Positions 48,563 through 60,444 of a stretch of 64,000 nucleotides of DNA are shown here, in pieces. Source of the DNA: Amphiura filiformis (Eukaryota > Echinodermata > Ophiuroidea > Amphilepidida > Amphiuridae). Position numbers and translations under genes: made by a program. The first letter of the stretch is position 1; each line of letters opens with the position of its first letter. A model generated the notes under the pieces. That model saw only the letters and a program-made list of their open reading frames with translations, ran no database searches and was not told the DNA's origin. The stretch is taken from the NCBI RefSeq assembly GCF_039555335.1, contig NC_092641.1:29882848-29946847 (forward strand). The letters run 5' to 3'.

Positions 48563-51500
48563 AATAATAATGATGATGAGGCGTTAGAGTGAATGAACAT
48601 AATCATGAGGAGGAGGGGAAGGAGGAGGAGGCGGAGGAGGAGGAGGAGAAAGAGGAAGAGGAATATCTAAATGCGGGATGAAAAAGGAGAGCCAGAAAAC
48701 GGACAAGAGGCGGAGTAGGACGATTGAGTACATTTACGTACAATATAATCAAAGATAACAAAAATATAGTCCACGATTCGTGATGCTACGAGGACAAATA
48801 TGCATACACCATTACACAAAGAAAATTTAGTGTACAAACATTGTAACTTTATATGCGCTACTATGGTCGAATACTTTAGAAGATACCATGATAACGATCA
48901 TAATGATAATGTTAAAATTACTATCAATTAACACATAATAACATAATTACTAATTACATAATACCTTTCCTTTACAGCGGCATTTGTTGGTTGCTTGCGT
49001 TCAATTAGTCAGCCTTTGATACCAAATATGCTTGCCAAAATAGTTTCAGATGGCGAACATGGTAAGTTTTAAATGTTATATACAGGGTGTCTCAATAAAA
49101 ATAGGCCCTATGGAAAATGGAGCATAACTTAAAATATCGGCAGTAAAATAAAACAATTCTTAAAGATTAAAAAACCATGAGGTGTCTGCTTAACAATGGT
49201 GCAAAAATTATCCAAATCTGTTCACGCGTCACTGGGATAATTAAATTTGTACAAATAGACACATTTTTGGACCATTCCAATGAGGTAATACACATGAACA
49301 ATAATGTTTAATATAAAATAAATACAAGGAAAATGCCAAGTGTTGCTGAGTAGGAGTTCAAAATCAATCAATCAATCAATCTCCCAAAGAATGTTTTTCA
49401 CACGTTTCTCTTTGGGTTAAGGGCTTGGATAGCAACGTTTGCACAGTAATTTTGGTGGACCCGAGAGCACATCAGACATATCGAATTGCATTCTGAATAC
49501 GAGGAATATCCTTCTGATATCATTTTTTTTTTTTTGCAAATTATTAAAATTTGATATTTTTCATAAATCTAATGACATGAACTTAGTGTATGTAGCTGAG
49601 ATGAAAAGCCGACCATCAATTGAAAATGTTAATATTAATGATATCGAGGGTTTTTTTTTCCCAACAGACCCAATTTGTTGTTGTTGTTTTGTGTTTTTTT
49701 TGGGGGAAATCTTTATCTTCAATATGAAAGGTCAAAATTTTCATATGATAAACGGCTTTTTGTCTCAGTTACATACACTTGAAGTACGTACATATCATTA
49801 AATTTATACAATTTACTTCGAAGACTGTTAAATTTCAAAAATATCAATCTTTAATAATTTGCCATAAAATGGCATTATATCGCGGATTTAAAAAAAAATG
49901 ATATCAGAAGGACATTCCTCGTTTTCGAAATGCAATTCGATATGTCTGATGTCACCAAAAATACGTGAAAATGTCGCTGTTCATACATTTGTCAACCAAC
50001 AGTAGGCCGAACTTTATATTGAAGTGGGTGAAATATTTGATTCAAAAAAAATTGGTTCCCTCAAAATTAAATGTCCAGGTGATAGTATTGATGGATATAC
50101 CTTTGTAGGTCCTGTGGTTCTCGAGTTATGTTGTAATAAGTGGGATGAAACAACATCAGTTTTGTAAAACGTACATGTACATAATTCATTAACAACAATA
50201 AATCAAGCAAGTTTTCAAAATATGAAGTTTTGCAAAACATCAAGGTGTTAATTTTCCATAATATATTGATTTAGATGATAATGAAAATCAATCTTTTTGG
50301 CTGTTTCGACCAACAATACTTTCTAAACTAATTCTAAACTACAATGCAGCACATTATTGTTAATGTGTATTGTGCCGTTGGAAAGGTCCAAAAATGAGTC
50401 GCGTGACGCGTGAACGGATTTTGATGATTTATGCACCAATCTATAAATAACACTTCATGGATTTTGAATCTGCAAGATAGTTTTAATTTTACTGTTGATA
50501 TTTTAAGTTATGTTCCCCGGTCCTCATGGCCTATTTTTATTGAGACACCCTGTAGATTGCGAAATGCTTCTATTTGAAACACTGTGTCTCACTCGGTGAT
50601 TAAGTCAGTAAGTGATCAGACTCAAGATCAAGCTTAATCTTGATTAGATTTTTTGACTGCCAAATCCAAAAATATTCACTAGTTTTAGACTTTCGCCATC
50701 TTGGCTGGTGGCTTTTTCAGAATAACCATTGGGATCTACTTTTCCCGCGGGATTGGCCGCTGCTTCCGGTAATCGCCGGAAGCAGCGGCCACTGGTACTC
50801 CTTTGCAATTCCGGGAACATCACATTAAATCCTTCCGCATTTGGTGTAATACTGATGAGTTCCGATAAAAACAGGTTTTGCAAACAAGTCGATATGCCCG
50901 GGAAGCAAAATGATTAGCCATGATTGTTTGTTATACTTAACATGACAGATATGATATTGATCAATGTTCAGAATATCATAACGTGCATTCTGTTCACAAA
51001 ATTGAGTGTGACGTTCTGGTACCTTCCGGAGTATGACGCTAGAGGTCTATCGGTGGGTTTTTTGTTTTGGTGAAAAAGAGTCATTTAGTGGGTGTTTCCC
51101 AAAAATAGGGGTCATTATGTGCGGGGACTCTAAAAATTGGGCGTCATTGACCGTGCAAAATAACCTTTTGGTTAAAAATGTGCCAATTTATGCGAGTGCA
51201 CCCCCCCCTTCCCGGTCACAACCCGGAAACAATTATTGTGACTTGTGAACTGTGCTGTCAACTCGGTCAGTAACTCGTTATGAATTATTTTGATTGGTAG
51301 CACACGATGATGATTACAATGTGTGTGTATTTGTTCCAGGCGTTGTTTTTGCCTTTGAAGCAAGTGTGTTGAATGTGGGAACACTATTATCACCGCTGCT
51401 TCTCAACTCCATCTATAGGAAAACGGTACAGACCCAGCCAAACTTTGTTTTCATTATGCTTGGAACACTCAGCTTTATACCTTTTATTCTTACAATGTAA

Positions 51501-52071
51501 GTATATGGCAATAAATGGCGTCAAAAAGTAATTTTGAAAACCATTACTGATTCTTACCGGCGTATCTTTATTTGGGTGCGTGTGTGTGTACAAATGAAAT
51601 TGAGATGCTTCAAAATGTTGGCTCAAGCAAGCGTTACTAATGTAAACCCTAAAACTACTAATATAGCCCATTATTTAAATAATAATGCCCCTTTTGCATG
51701 TCGGCCTAAAACGTTAAGGCAACATACAAGCAAACAATTGCAGGTAGGTTACCTTAAATTATATAAAACCGATCACAAGCGACTTTCTCTTACCGTAACA
51801 AAACGCAAAACAATCTTTATTTGTAACTCTAACCCTAACTAAATCGCTAATACGGCGTAGACATTTTTTCGGTCCCAACAGTGTACTGTTTATGTTTTTT
51901 GTTTTGCATCTGTACAGTATTCTACATGTCATAACGAGATACGCTAAGCGGTTGGACAACGAATCTAAAGACGTGGCTGCAGAGAAACTTGGACTTGAAA
52001 ACAAAGGAATGGTCGTTATGCTAGATATTGGTACGATGACGGATAGCAAGGAATTAGCAACTAAACTTTAG
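44170..52071 (+). CDS. SLC46-like proton-coupled transporter (PCFT/SLC46A3 family), complete
   Basis: Join of 44170-45217, 48269-48400, 48978-49061, 51340-51496 and 51918-52071: 1575 bp, 524 residues. The start is the ATG in AAAAATGGCGG, eight bases after a plausible acceptor (TTTCAG to 44162), so a 5'UTR exon may lie upstream; the ATG 60 bp earlier would lie before that acceptor. Seen: basic N-tail, TVEP before TM1 (about 41-60), three N-glycosylation sequons (N69, N79, N86) in the first extracellular loop as is usual for SLC46, MFS motif A GAWSDLVGRK at 125-134, a charged central loop, then TM7-12 and a hydrophilic tail. All four junctions keep frame. Family role: proton-linked uptake or lysosomal export of folate, haem-related or steroid-conjugate substrates; the substrate here cannot be read. 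Somewhat longer than typical members (about 460). Confidence 0.92.
46269..47469. mobile_element. TTAA-flanked element in SLC46-like intron 1
   Basis: Left TTAAGGGCGTACTACACCC, right GGGTGTAGTACCCCTTAA: inverted ends with TTAA at each edge, as left by piggyBac-type insertion. 1.2 kb, no transposase seen. Confidence 0.7.
47554..47970. mobile_element. TTAA-flanked element with TTAAGGGAAGAA ends
   Basis: Left TTAAGGGAAGAAATGTAGC, right GCGCTTCTTCCCTTAA. It shares its right TTAA with the next element. Confidence 0.6.
47967..48211. mobile_element. 245-bp TTAA-flanked MITE
   Basis: Left TTAAGGGGGTACTA, right TAGTACCCCCTTAA: perfect 14-bp inverted ends. It lies 57 bp before SLC46-like exon 2. Confidence 0.75.
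48269..48400 (+). CDS. SLC46-like exon 2
   Basis: Acceptor is a T10 run plus CAG to 48268; reads MTFATKALSLCLRDFW and the next helix, ending one base into Gly/Ala before GTAAGT at 48401. A (GAT)n tract starts 40 bp after the donor. Confidence 0.92.
48441..48560. repeat. (GAT)n microsatellite in SLC46-like intron 2
   Basis: About 38 triplets, nearly pure, starting 40 bp after the exon 2 donor; followed by a GAGGAG purine tract at 48607-48665. Confidence 0.95.
48978..49061 (+). CDS. SLC46-like exon 3 (84 bp)
   Basis: Acceptor TTCCTTTACAG to 48977; reads AFVGCLRSISQPLIPNML and KIVSDGEHG, the conserved loop between TM10 and TM11 of the family, then GTAAGT. Too short to appear as a long ORF. Confidence 0.92.
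49081..50554. mobile_element. Mariner-like element with about 225-bp TIRs in SLC46-like intron 3
   Basis: Left TACAGGGTGTCTCAATAAAA, right TTTTATTGAGACACCCTGTA. The inverted similarity runs about 225 bp (49081-49320 and 50330-50554), including ACTTAAAATATC and TGTTCACGCGTCAC. TA edges fit Tc1/mariner insertion. No transposase; a palindromic MITE is nested inside. Confidence 0.8.
49417..49992. mobile_element. TTAA-ended palindromic MITE, copy 4
   Basis: Starts TTAAGGGCTTGGATAGCAAC, then GAGAGCACATCAGACATATCG; the right arm mirrors it (CGATATGTCTGATG). Nested in the mariner-like element, so it is younger. Confidence 0.82.
50555..51339. other. SLC46-like intron 3, 3' part
   Basis: No exon other than the GC-rich hairpin at 50754-50791. 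Confidence 0.5.
50754..50791. repeat. GC-rich perfect hairpin
   Basis: A 16-bp perfect stem (TGGCCGCTGCTTCCGG and its inverse) with a 6-nt loop TAATCG, conspicuously GC-rich in an AT-rich intron. Confidence 0.95.
51340..51496 (+). CDS. SLC46-like exon 4 (TM11-TM12)
   Basis: Acceptor TTTGTTCCAG to 51339; reads VVFAFEASVLNVGTLLSPL and a final helix, ending two bases into Ile before GTAAGT. Confidence 0.92.
51918..52071 (+). CDS. SLC46-like exon 5 (C-terminal tail)
   Basis: Acceptor CATCTGTACAG to 51917; completes Ile, finishes TM12 and encodes a charged cytoplasmic tail ending KELATKL and TAG at 52069-52071. Confidence 0.9.
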
Positions 52072-52139
52072 TATAAAAAGTACAAAATGTTTTAGAAGTA
52101 CCACCAAATAACATATAGTTCGCTTCAAAATTACCAAAC

Positions 52140-52145
52140 AATAAA
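52140..52145 (+). terminator. Candidate poly(A) signal of the SLC46-like gene
   Basis: AATAAA 69 bp after the stop codon; a second AATAAA is at 52209. Which is used cannot be told from sequence. Confidence 0.45.
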
Positions 52146-52758
52146 CTGCATACAGGAGTGTCATATACAGTTATACTTTGGGGCAATTTCTTGGTGAAAT
52201 TCACACGCAATAAAACACTATTATGTTCCACGGATGGCAAAGTTGTTGTGCACGTGTGGGTACATCACGCAGATATAATACAGCTCAGTGTAGCAAGATT
52301 AGGTGTGTCAATTTATAGTATTTTTCAGGAAGTTTCCAGTGCCGAACAGCTATTTGCTTGTTAAAGACGGCACCGGTAACCTACCCTGTATGCTGCCCTC
52401 TATATATTGCCCACTTATCACGGTGAATAAATTTCTTCTTTTCTTCAGTGTAATGTGCAAAACCTCCGATGAATATTAATCACAATGTATGATTTTTAGA
52501 TAATGAAACATTTAATTATTCCCTACTTCAAATAGCACCATGCCATGGCTACATGCGTCGTATTGGTCATGATTGGCGTGATTTAGGGTTTTTAGGGCGA
52601 CGTAAAGTTGTATCATTTTTTTTAATCTGCTTCTTTTAAATTAAATGGGTTGTAATGTTGAAGAAAAGTAGAATTGTGACAAGTAAGGTATCAAACTGTT
52701 TAAGCTAAATGTATCATCTAACTCTGTGAAAATGGCTTCAATTATTTGCCTCTACTCT

Positions 52759-52912
52759 AATGCAGCACATACATGATCAATATTGGGGACCCAAGATGCT
52801 GGAGTGGATACAAAATCTACCATTGTGCGTATTCAATGGTAGATTTTGTATCCACTCTAGTATCTAGAGTCTTTGATATTGATCAATAAGATTGAACGTG
52901 TATGGGCCGCAT
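52759..52912. mobile_element. 150-bp full-length palindromic MITE
   Basis: The core is a perfect 24-bp stem (52802-52825 with 52834-52857) and an 8-nt loop TGCGTATT. Imperfect pairing continues to both ends (TGATCAATATT / GATATTGATCA; TGCAGCACATAC / GTATGGGCCGCA). Confidence 0.85.
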
Positions 52913-53280
52913 AAGTCTAGTAAACGATACACAGCGCACATTTGATATTGGCGTATGGTGCCGGTGTAGCTAAATCTGCAAAATCCAAGATGAAATTTAA
53001 CAAAAATAATGACGAATAAATGAAGATCCCAAAATTGTTACAGACATATGGTTAGATCATTAAAAAAATCAATTCGCAATCGGAAAATGTAATTAAAATA
53101 CCTTAACTATAGTTTCTATCGTTCGGAGGTAATGTCTTTTGATTAAATACTTCATTATCATCGGCTATTTTCAATTGGTTTTATGAAGTTAGCAACACCA
53201 AAATGTTTGATTGCGTCACCAAATGACTGTGGCTTCTCGTACATCCATTCGCTCATGCGCTCTGCTCATGTGTCATTATT

Positions 53281-54054
53281 ACATGTACTGCGAGGAAAAT
53301 TTAAATACTTTTTGCCAGCGACAATGAATTTTTGTACAAAACCTTACCTTGAAATTAAGGCACATAGAGAGATTTTTTAAACTTTAAACGGTTTAATGAG
53401 CGATGGAAATATGCAATATGATTCCATGATGTCCTGCGGTGTAAATTACACTTTTCTTGGGCATGTAAAAGTTTGTTGAGGAGGACAAATTGATTCAACA
53501 AGTAAATTATTAGTAAATATATTTATCGCTTTTGATATTGTAGTCAATGGCATTGTAATCAATATGTTGACAAGTTTCTGGTGTATGACCTTTATCAATA
53601 TCAATGACTAGAAATTGCGAAGAAAGTATTACGTAAAATTGATAAAGTAAATTTTCTACTAGATCTATTTTGACTAGGAACAAAAAGGAAAAAAGGAAAA
53701 ACATGTAAAAACATGTTTAAGAACTTTCAGAATTAACTTCTTGCTAGCAATGAAACAGCGCCAACTAATTATAAACACGTTCTGTCTCACGTGTTTCAGA
53801 AATATCCAACTAAATGTGTACAGCAGTTTTTAAAAACCAATTTATCCTCCTCCATAAACTTTCCCACGGCAAGTGTAATTTACACCAAAAGGACATCTTG
53901 AAATCCTGTTGCGTCATTTGCATCGTTCATTAAACTGTTAAAGGTTTTAAAATATCTCAGTATGTGCCTTTAGGAAGTTGCATGGCAAGGTTTTGTACAA
54001 AAATTCATTGTCCCTGACAAACAAGTAATTTAAATTTACCTCGCAGTACATGTA
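53281..54054. mobile_element. 0.77 kb foldback element
   Basis: Arms 53281-53495 and 53838-54054 are inverted: ACATGTACTGCGAGG / CCTCGCAGTACATGT, AATGAATTTTTGTACAAAACC / GGTTTTGTACAAAAATTCATT, GGTGTAAATTACACTT / AAGTGTAATTTACACC. No ORF of note. Confidence 0.85.
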
Positions 54055-56149
54055 GGTTATTTATGTCGTTCAATAAGTATCGTTGAAATTGGGGAAAACA
54101 GATGAGCTATTACGGGAATGTCAATGACTCACTGACTGTGTAACACCTAGAGGAGAGCAAAGAAGTAGTGGCGTAGCATCGGGGGGGGCACTCCAACTTT
54201 GGAGGTGACGCGTATGTATGGCTGTTAAGACCCCCTTTTTCAGCATCGCTGTCACCCAAAGACCCCATATTTTTACGAACACATGCTCTGTAGAAGATCT
54301 GTCACCCAAAGACCCTTACAAGTTCAATTTGAACAGCAACTTTCATTTATCACTGATTTTAGCAGCGTGTATACTGATATTGGACTCTGTCATGTTTGAC
54401 ATTTGCTTAAAAAGTTACCTTTTTCAGAGTCTTCATTGAGCAGCGACGTAGCTTGCGACACCATCACGGCGAAACCATAAATAATGGTTTTAATTTTGGT
54501 GAAATTTAGATCAACTTTTAGCCTGCAAATCTCTTGGCTTTTCATAAATTAAATATGTAAGGAAAAATTGCCGAGTGGATAAATTTATTAAAACTCATCA
54601 TCAGGAATATGATTCAATAAAGACACTTTAGAACTAATAATGGTAATTACAATAATTTAAAATGGAAAGAATGATGGTTTATTTACGCGTATTTTGATAC
54701 CACCTACATTAGTATGCATCAAACGCCCCTTGATTGAAAAATCGTTGGTACAGAATTACCTTGTAAGGTTATTCTGTACCTGATCAAGTACTTTGACCAG
54801 ACTGTTAACGTTAGTTTTGTCAATTTCATAATTATTTTTAGTGTCATGACGTGCAAAATCTTTATGACCACTGGCGAGATAGTGTTGACAGGGCCCGACA
54901 ATTTCGTAGTCAGGAACATTCACAAGAAGTTTGACTCTAAATCAACGACCTTTGGTAACACTATCTCACCAGTGGTCAATGATGACCAATTACAGCCAGA
55001 TCAACAGACGGCCTGAAGATGCACCTAGGATACCGTAGCCTCTCAAAAAAAATAAACCTGAATCCAGTTGAAAGGTTTTAAGAGTTTAATGTAATAATGT
55101 ATTTATTTGTACGTTCTTTGTCCATATTGCACACAAGAAGTTAGATATAGGTCTTACATTAGACCCGAACTATTAAAGGGAGACGCTTTTTATACATTAT
55201 TTCAACATCATCTTTGTTCTATGATATAAAGGGATTTGTAGTCAATATAGTAGGGCTAACCACCAGTTAAGGGGGTTGAGAGATTTCAGAATAGAGATTG
55301 CTGTGGGTTTTTTTTCTTAAAAGGCCTTTTATTCACATAAACACCCTAAACACAGTTATTATTTTGATCACAACAAATGGTCACAGCTATTATTAACTAT
55401 AACAGAATTATTTAAATAATGGGTACAGGGCACCAGTTCCACACGCGATACACTCTGCCATTCCGACAATCCGCTAGTCCGAAAATGAAAAACACTGCGC
55501 TTGTCCGAAACTGAAAACCGAATCTGGAAAACATTCCTTCAGTCCAACACTGCACTAGTCCGAAACTAAAAAAAACATTACATTAATCGGAAGAATTGAA
55601 GAATTTGAAGAACACTGAGCTAGTCCGAAGGTCATTGACCTTGTTTTCTAGTCCAAACATTTCCGGTACAAAAGGATATCACCAACAAATAATTCCGTTC
55701 ATGGGATAAGAAGATCATGGCTATGTATGAACAAGTTCAATGGCGTAAAATTGAGCAGCAAATAATTATAAACTTTAGTAAAACTTAGCCTACATGATAC
55801 GTCTATAACTTGACTGTACTTCCCTCAGTACATAAACTGGTCACAATGTTTTAAATACGTAGGTCAAGAGGTCTTCCGTATGACTATCAGATGTGTACCA
55901 GAAAGGAAAATACAGACTAATGGCAAAGGTATGTACATAATAGCTTTTAAGAGCGACAATCATTATGCAACGTTCCGATTTCACATTTGCAGCCTGAAAA
56001 GTAGTATACGGTTGAATATTTTGGATATTCTTGGCAATTTAAAAATGTCGCATTATGTTGACAAACCCCACAAGCAAGAAGGCTATTGTGAGTGCATGGT
56101 GATTCCCGCTCGGCGTGGTGATTGCATGTTAGCAAAGTCATCCGTTATT
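54055..56149. other. Intergenic
   Basis: No gene. Near-palindrome GGTACAGAATTACC..GGTTATTCTGTACC at 54746-54780. Inverted pair GACCACTGGCGAGATAGTGT (54866) with ACACTATCTCACCAGTGGTC (54957). 55480-55660 repeats CTAGTCCGAAACTGAAAA-type words. Confidence 0.45.
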
Positions 56150-57085
56150 ATACGAGGGTCATTCAAAAAGTTCTACCTGTTGAAAATGTGCATACATATA
56201 GTTCGTAATATCACCTACAGGTGGTGAAAAATCATGTCAAGACCATTTTCAGATTTTTGTTGGTGACCTGAAAAACACAGAAAGATATGGTACACCGGAA
56301 ACGGTGACGCATCTTTGGATATTGCACTTGAAAACATGCGCGTAGCCAATGTACCAACTTCTCTCTTTAAACAAAAAAAAACTCATATTAGTAACAATAT
56401 ACATTTTGAATGAATATACACCTTACAGTCCAAAACATCATCTGTGACTGAAAAAGTAAAATTTTGATGGACAGAAATGACACAGAATTCCAATTTTTAG
56501 AGGGATATCTTGTGACATCTCAGGTATTGATAATCAGCATAGTGTACATCCCTACAACGTGACTTTTCTAGCTGCGCTTTTAGATAAAATAATAGAAGTT
56601 AAAGCTACTATAACACATTTTCAGTCAAAAAAGTAAATTTAATTCCCTTTGCGATCTATTGTGGTATTTTATTCCAAAGAAAGCGTCATAATGCCACCAT
56701 TTTACACCATGTTTTATTAAAGTCAATATCTTCATAAACTGTGTTTATGGTCATTTATACTAATTTTATTACACTGGCTATTTGTTCTATTAGTTTTGTA
56801 CATATTAATGTCCATCATTTTTAGTTTGTGGCAATCGTTTAACCAGTACATATAATTTTTTGATTATTCTTGAGTTTTATACAATTTTTACACGGAATAA
56901 TTATGGGATCTTCAAGACACTTTACTTGAGACGCCTTTGTAAATATTGTACATATTTTGACCTTTTCCGGTGAACCATATCTTACTGTGGTTTTAAAGTC
57001 ACCAACAAAAATCTGAAAATGGTCTTAACATGAATTTTTCACAACCTGCAGGTGACATTACGAACTATATGTATGCAAATTTTCA
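56150..57085. mobile_element. Mariner-like TIR element
   Basis: Begins ACGAGGGTCATTCAAAAAG, a start typical of some mariner elements. Inverted arms 56168-56300 and 56950-57095 share GCATACATATAGTTCGTAAT and CATTTTCAGATTTTTGTTGG. No transposase frame found. Confidence 0.72.
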
Positions 57086-57673
57086 AGTAGCTACCTTTAA
57101 CAAAACAAAAGTATTTTGCGCCAAACAATTATCCGAACACTTGGAAAAAGTATTTATAATATGGATGCCAAAGGTTTATTTTCAAAAATCGATTGAACTG
57201 TGCCATAATCAGAGTGCATTGACCTATTATTATGACCTTCAGTCATAGACTAATTTCCATTCGTTTTAGTTTTTTTCAGCAGGGGTTGAAAGGTTTTTTT
57301 ACCGTTTCTGTTGTTGTAGTTTTCAGGAAATTATTGAACTGTTCTGATTTGTGAAACTTTTATACTCAAAAATTTGAACGATTCTGATTACATCGTAATG
57401 GTTGGCAGGTATTAACCCAGATTTAAATTGGATGTAAACGCAAAATCAGATACCGGTATTTACCGGCTATAGGTGATTTTTAATGGGATTGGGCGATTAT
57501 CTTTGGCAATGGAAGTTATGATACTATTTTCGAAGAACCGTATTTTTTTTTCCTAAGCCATCGCTAGATTGATTAACCATTGGAATCCAGGTGCCTGCCA
57601 GGGGTCTAGGAGCAAATGTGGCCAGTGCCCCCAGAAGCTCCTTGAAATTAGAATGTATAAATTCGTCGGCTGT

Positions 57674-57816
57674 ATTCCATAGTGGCGTATTAGTAGGGCT
57701 CCGCGAATAAACAACTTTTCAAGAAAATTTATATAGATATTTTACAAAAGATATAAAGACATAATACTGCTGGCAAACTGAAAACAATAAGTACAAAACT
57801 ATACGTCACTATGGAA
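57674..57816. mobile_element. Short element with CCATAGTGGCGTAT ends
   Basis: TTCCATAGTGGCGTAT at the left and ATACGTCACTATGGAA at the right; the left-end motif recurs at 57909 and, inverted, near 63930 and at 63990-64000. Confidence 0.6.
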
Positions 57817-57919
57817 AACACGCAAAGCGCAATACCCTAACCTAACGTTAACCTTACGCCACCTCGATCGCCGTGTAATTCCTATGGCGTTACTTTTCGT
57901 CGGCTTCATTCCATAGTGG

Positions 57920-59135
57920 CGTATAGATCCGATGCGTCACTAGAGAGATTGCGAAGAGGCGTTCACTGGAAACGCCATACGGGTTACCTGTTACGGCATT
58001 GTGCGGGCGGACCTCATAATGCCGTTCGCCTCGAAACTTTACTACAATAAATTTATGGTGGCGCTATGCTGAAACAAATATATCTATAGATGCCCTGCAG
58101 GCTTTTATCGATTGGCTCCAAACAAAGGATTTTAACCGGTGTCCTTCACCGTAATCATGGCGCAGTCCAGTCCATTCAATCAAATGTTGTCATCAACCTA
58201 TATGATCGTAGTGCATTTGCTTTGTGTGTGAGACTAAATGTCGCGCTAGATTGGATCATGCTTTTGTTGAATGCATTTGAGTAGTCCGTCATATTCACGG
58301 TATGATACGTTATATGCACAACCTCAATAAAGAGATATGAATCACCATTTCACCCTTGGGTGTATCGAACCCACATTTGTATTGGTATGAAATACGATTG
58401 GCTGCATTCAGTCCAGTTTAGATCATAGCATCGATGTTTTGCGGGCTTTTTTTTTAAACGAGTATTTTTTAACAGGTGTATGTCATTAGTTGACTAAATA
58501 ACCAAAGCAAGAGTTTGGTGTCGGATGGCGAAGGGAGTATGATCAGTAAAAAACAGAGTTTATACAGTTTGTACGAATGTGTGCCAATTTAAATCCACTG
58601 GCTTTGTGTTGTGTTCGTTTTGATCGTGGTTCCGTGAGTAAACCAGTTAACTTGGCATCGATCGATTTTGACATCACACTACGACGGCAAATACTAGTTA
58701 TACAATCTTATTTCATTCATGGTTTTATTTATAGATAAATAGTTATACCATGGAAAAAAGAGATAAGAAGGAACCACAACGAACGCATTCACTTTGTCCA
58801 CTCCCTTTACCGACATTTCATTGACATTGTTATTCATGAGGATTTACTGTGATCAATACCCTGCGTTAAATAGGTGATTGGTATTGTACTCCATGTATTT
58901 GCATGTCTTCTAGAGCGTGTCTGGAGGATGATTTGAACTAATGACCTTCCGTGCAAGCACCCTATAGGATTTTCTCTGGTGACGTGATCATCGGTCATTG
59001 ATGGCCTACATCTCTTTCTTCCATTTTGCCCAACATACTGCAGTTACTGTCCGTTTTCCTATACATAATACACAGTGCTCTTTCCCATTGACGCGTGACC
59101 TCTACAAATAGCCTACGTTAAAAGAATGGGGATAT
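57920..59135. other. Intergenic
   Basis: No gene. 58697-58782 shares blocks with 60322-60400: TTATACAATCTTATTTCATT direct, and GATAAGAAGGAACCACAACG inverted. Confidence 0.45.
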
Positions 59136-59445
59136 GCCTAGTTAACGTCGCTGTGTAAAAAATAACCGGCCAATATTAAAAGTACTCTTCTAAAGTTCTA
59201 GAAAATATAGTTTTGTAACATGTCCTAAATTTTTAGCTAATTTAGATGTCTGGAAATATTCGTACTTTGGTGTTTTAGTTAATGTTATAGGTAATAGTAC
59301 ATTGCCTAGTTAACGTCGCTGTGTGAAAAATAACCGGCCAATATTAAAAGTACTCTTCTAAAATTCTAGACAATATAGTTTTGTAACATGTCCTAAATTT
59401 TAGCTAATTCAGATGTTTGGAAATATTCGTACTTTGGTGTTTTAG
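59136..59445. repeat. Two-unit tandem repeat, 168-bp period
   Basis: GCCTAGTTAACGTCGCTGTG through ATTCGTACTTTGGTGTTTTA occurs at 59136-59276 and 59304-59445 with a few changes. Confidence 0.92.
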
Positions 59446-60444
59446 GAATGATATGTAAACGACAGATAACACCAAAAAATATGAAGAAATTATTTCCAAA
59501 CCGTGTTAAGTCTGCAAACCACCATGTTTCTCATTTTCAAGAACGCTGGTTAACAATAAGCAGAGTTTTGTCTCATTTCGTAAACAAAAGACCACACAGA
59601 ATTGTTCTCTAGCGCTCGCTTTATAATCGTTCACCCAACTGAAACTATAATCCCAGCCATTGCTCCATTGTACGTGTAAAAGCAGAAACATATGATGTGT
59701 GTATTTAACCAGAGAAGATATGATTTAATCAGTTGAGCTGCTTTCAATGAGTGTTATCTTGGTTTAATAGCTTTTAATGGGGTTTAAGTCCTGCAAAGGT
59801 CGAATTGAATTCTACTGTAGACATGACTGCATCATGATTTTCCCGAACTTTGATGACTTTTTTCTCAGAGTTGGCAATCTTTGGCACTGAAACGAGTTAG
59901 CTAGTTACGATTATACACATATAAGCTATTAAATTAAACAGGTTTCATGTACCGGACTCAACCGAAACATTGTGCATTATTTAAGAACATTTTACATCTA
60001 TTTTTCATTGAAAAAGTCACCAAAACTCAGCAAAAAAACGGCCGATTTTGATGACCTTTTCGATGTGTTAAAGGACATTTTCTACACAACACGATCAAGA
60101 AAACAGTTTGACTGTAGATCCTAAAACAAAGCATGTTCAAAGCATCAGTGAAATTCCAGAATCTTACTCCCGGGTAGCGTTTGTTTGTTCGTGGATGGGT
60201 TTGTTATAGTTTTTTTCCAGTAATGATTTCGCCAAGCATCGATCGCGGTAAATGGATGATACATGAAAGGAAACTTTTCTTTTCATGCGTCAATAGATAA
60301 GCGGATTAAAACTTGGCCGATCGAAGTCGTTGTGGTTCCTTCTTATCTCTTTCTTCCATGGTTATACAATCTTATTTCATTCATGGTTTTATTTTTAGAC
60401 CACTTGACATCGTCTATCGATATGCATGAACGAGCCGCTACACT
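59446..60444. other. Intergenic
   Basis: No gene or further repeat recognised beyond the block shared with 58697. Confidence 0.4.

Noticed and set aside
48386..48592. Poly-Asp open frame
   Set aside because: Translation of the (GAT)n tract in an SLC46-like intron.
55880..57248. 115- and 72-residue frames as transposase
   Set aside because: They overlap the TIRs of a mariner-like element and contain no helix-turn-helix or DDE pattern.
57830..57860. CCCTAACCTAACG as telomeric repeat
   Set aside because: Only two irregular units; chance or decayed.
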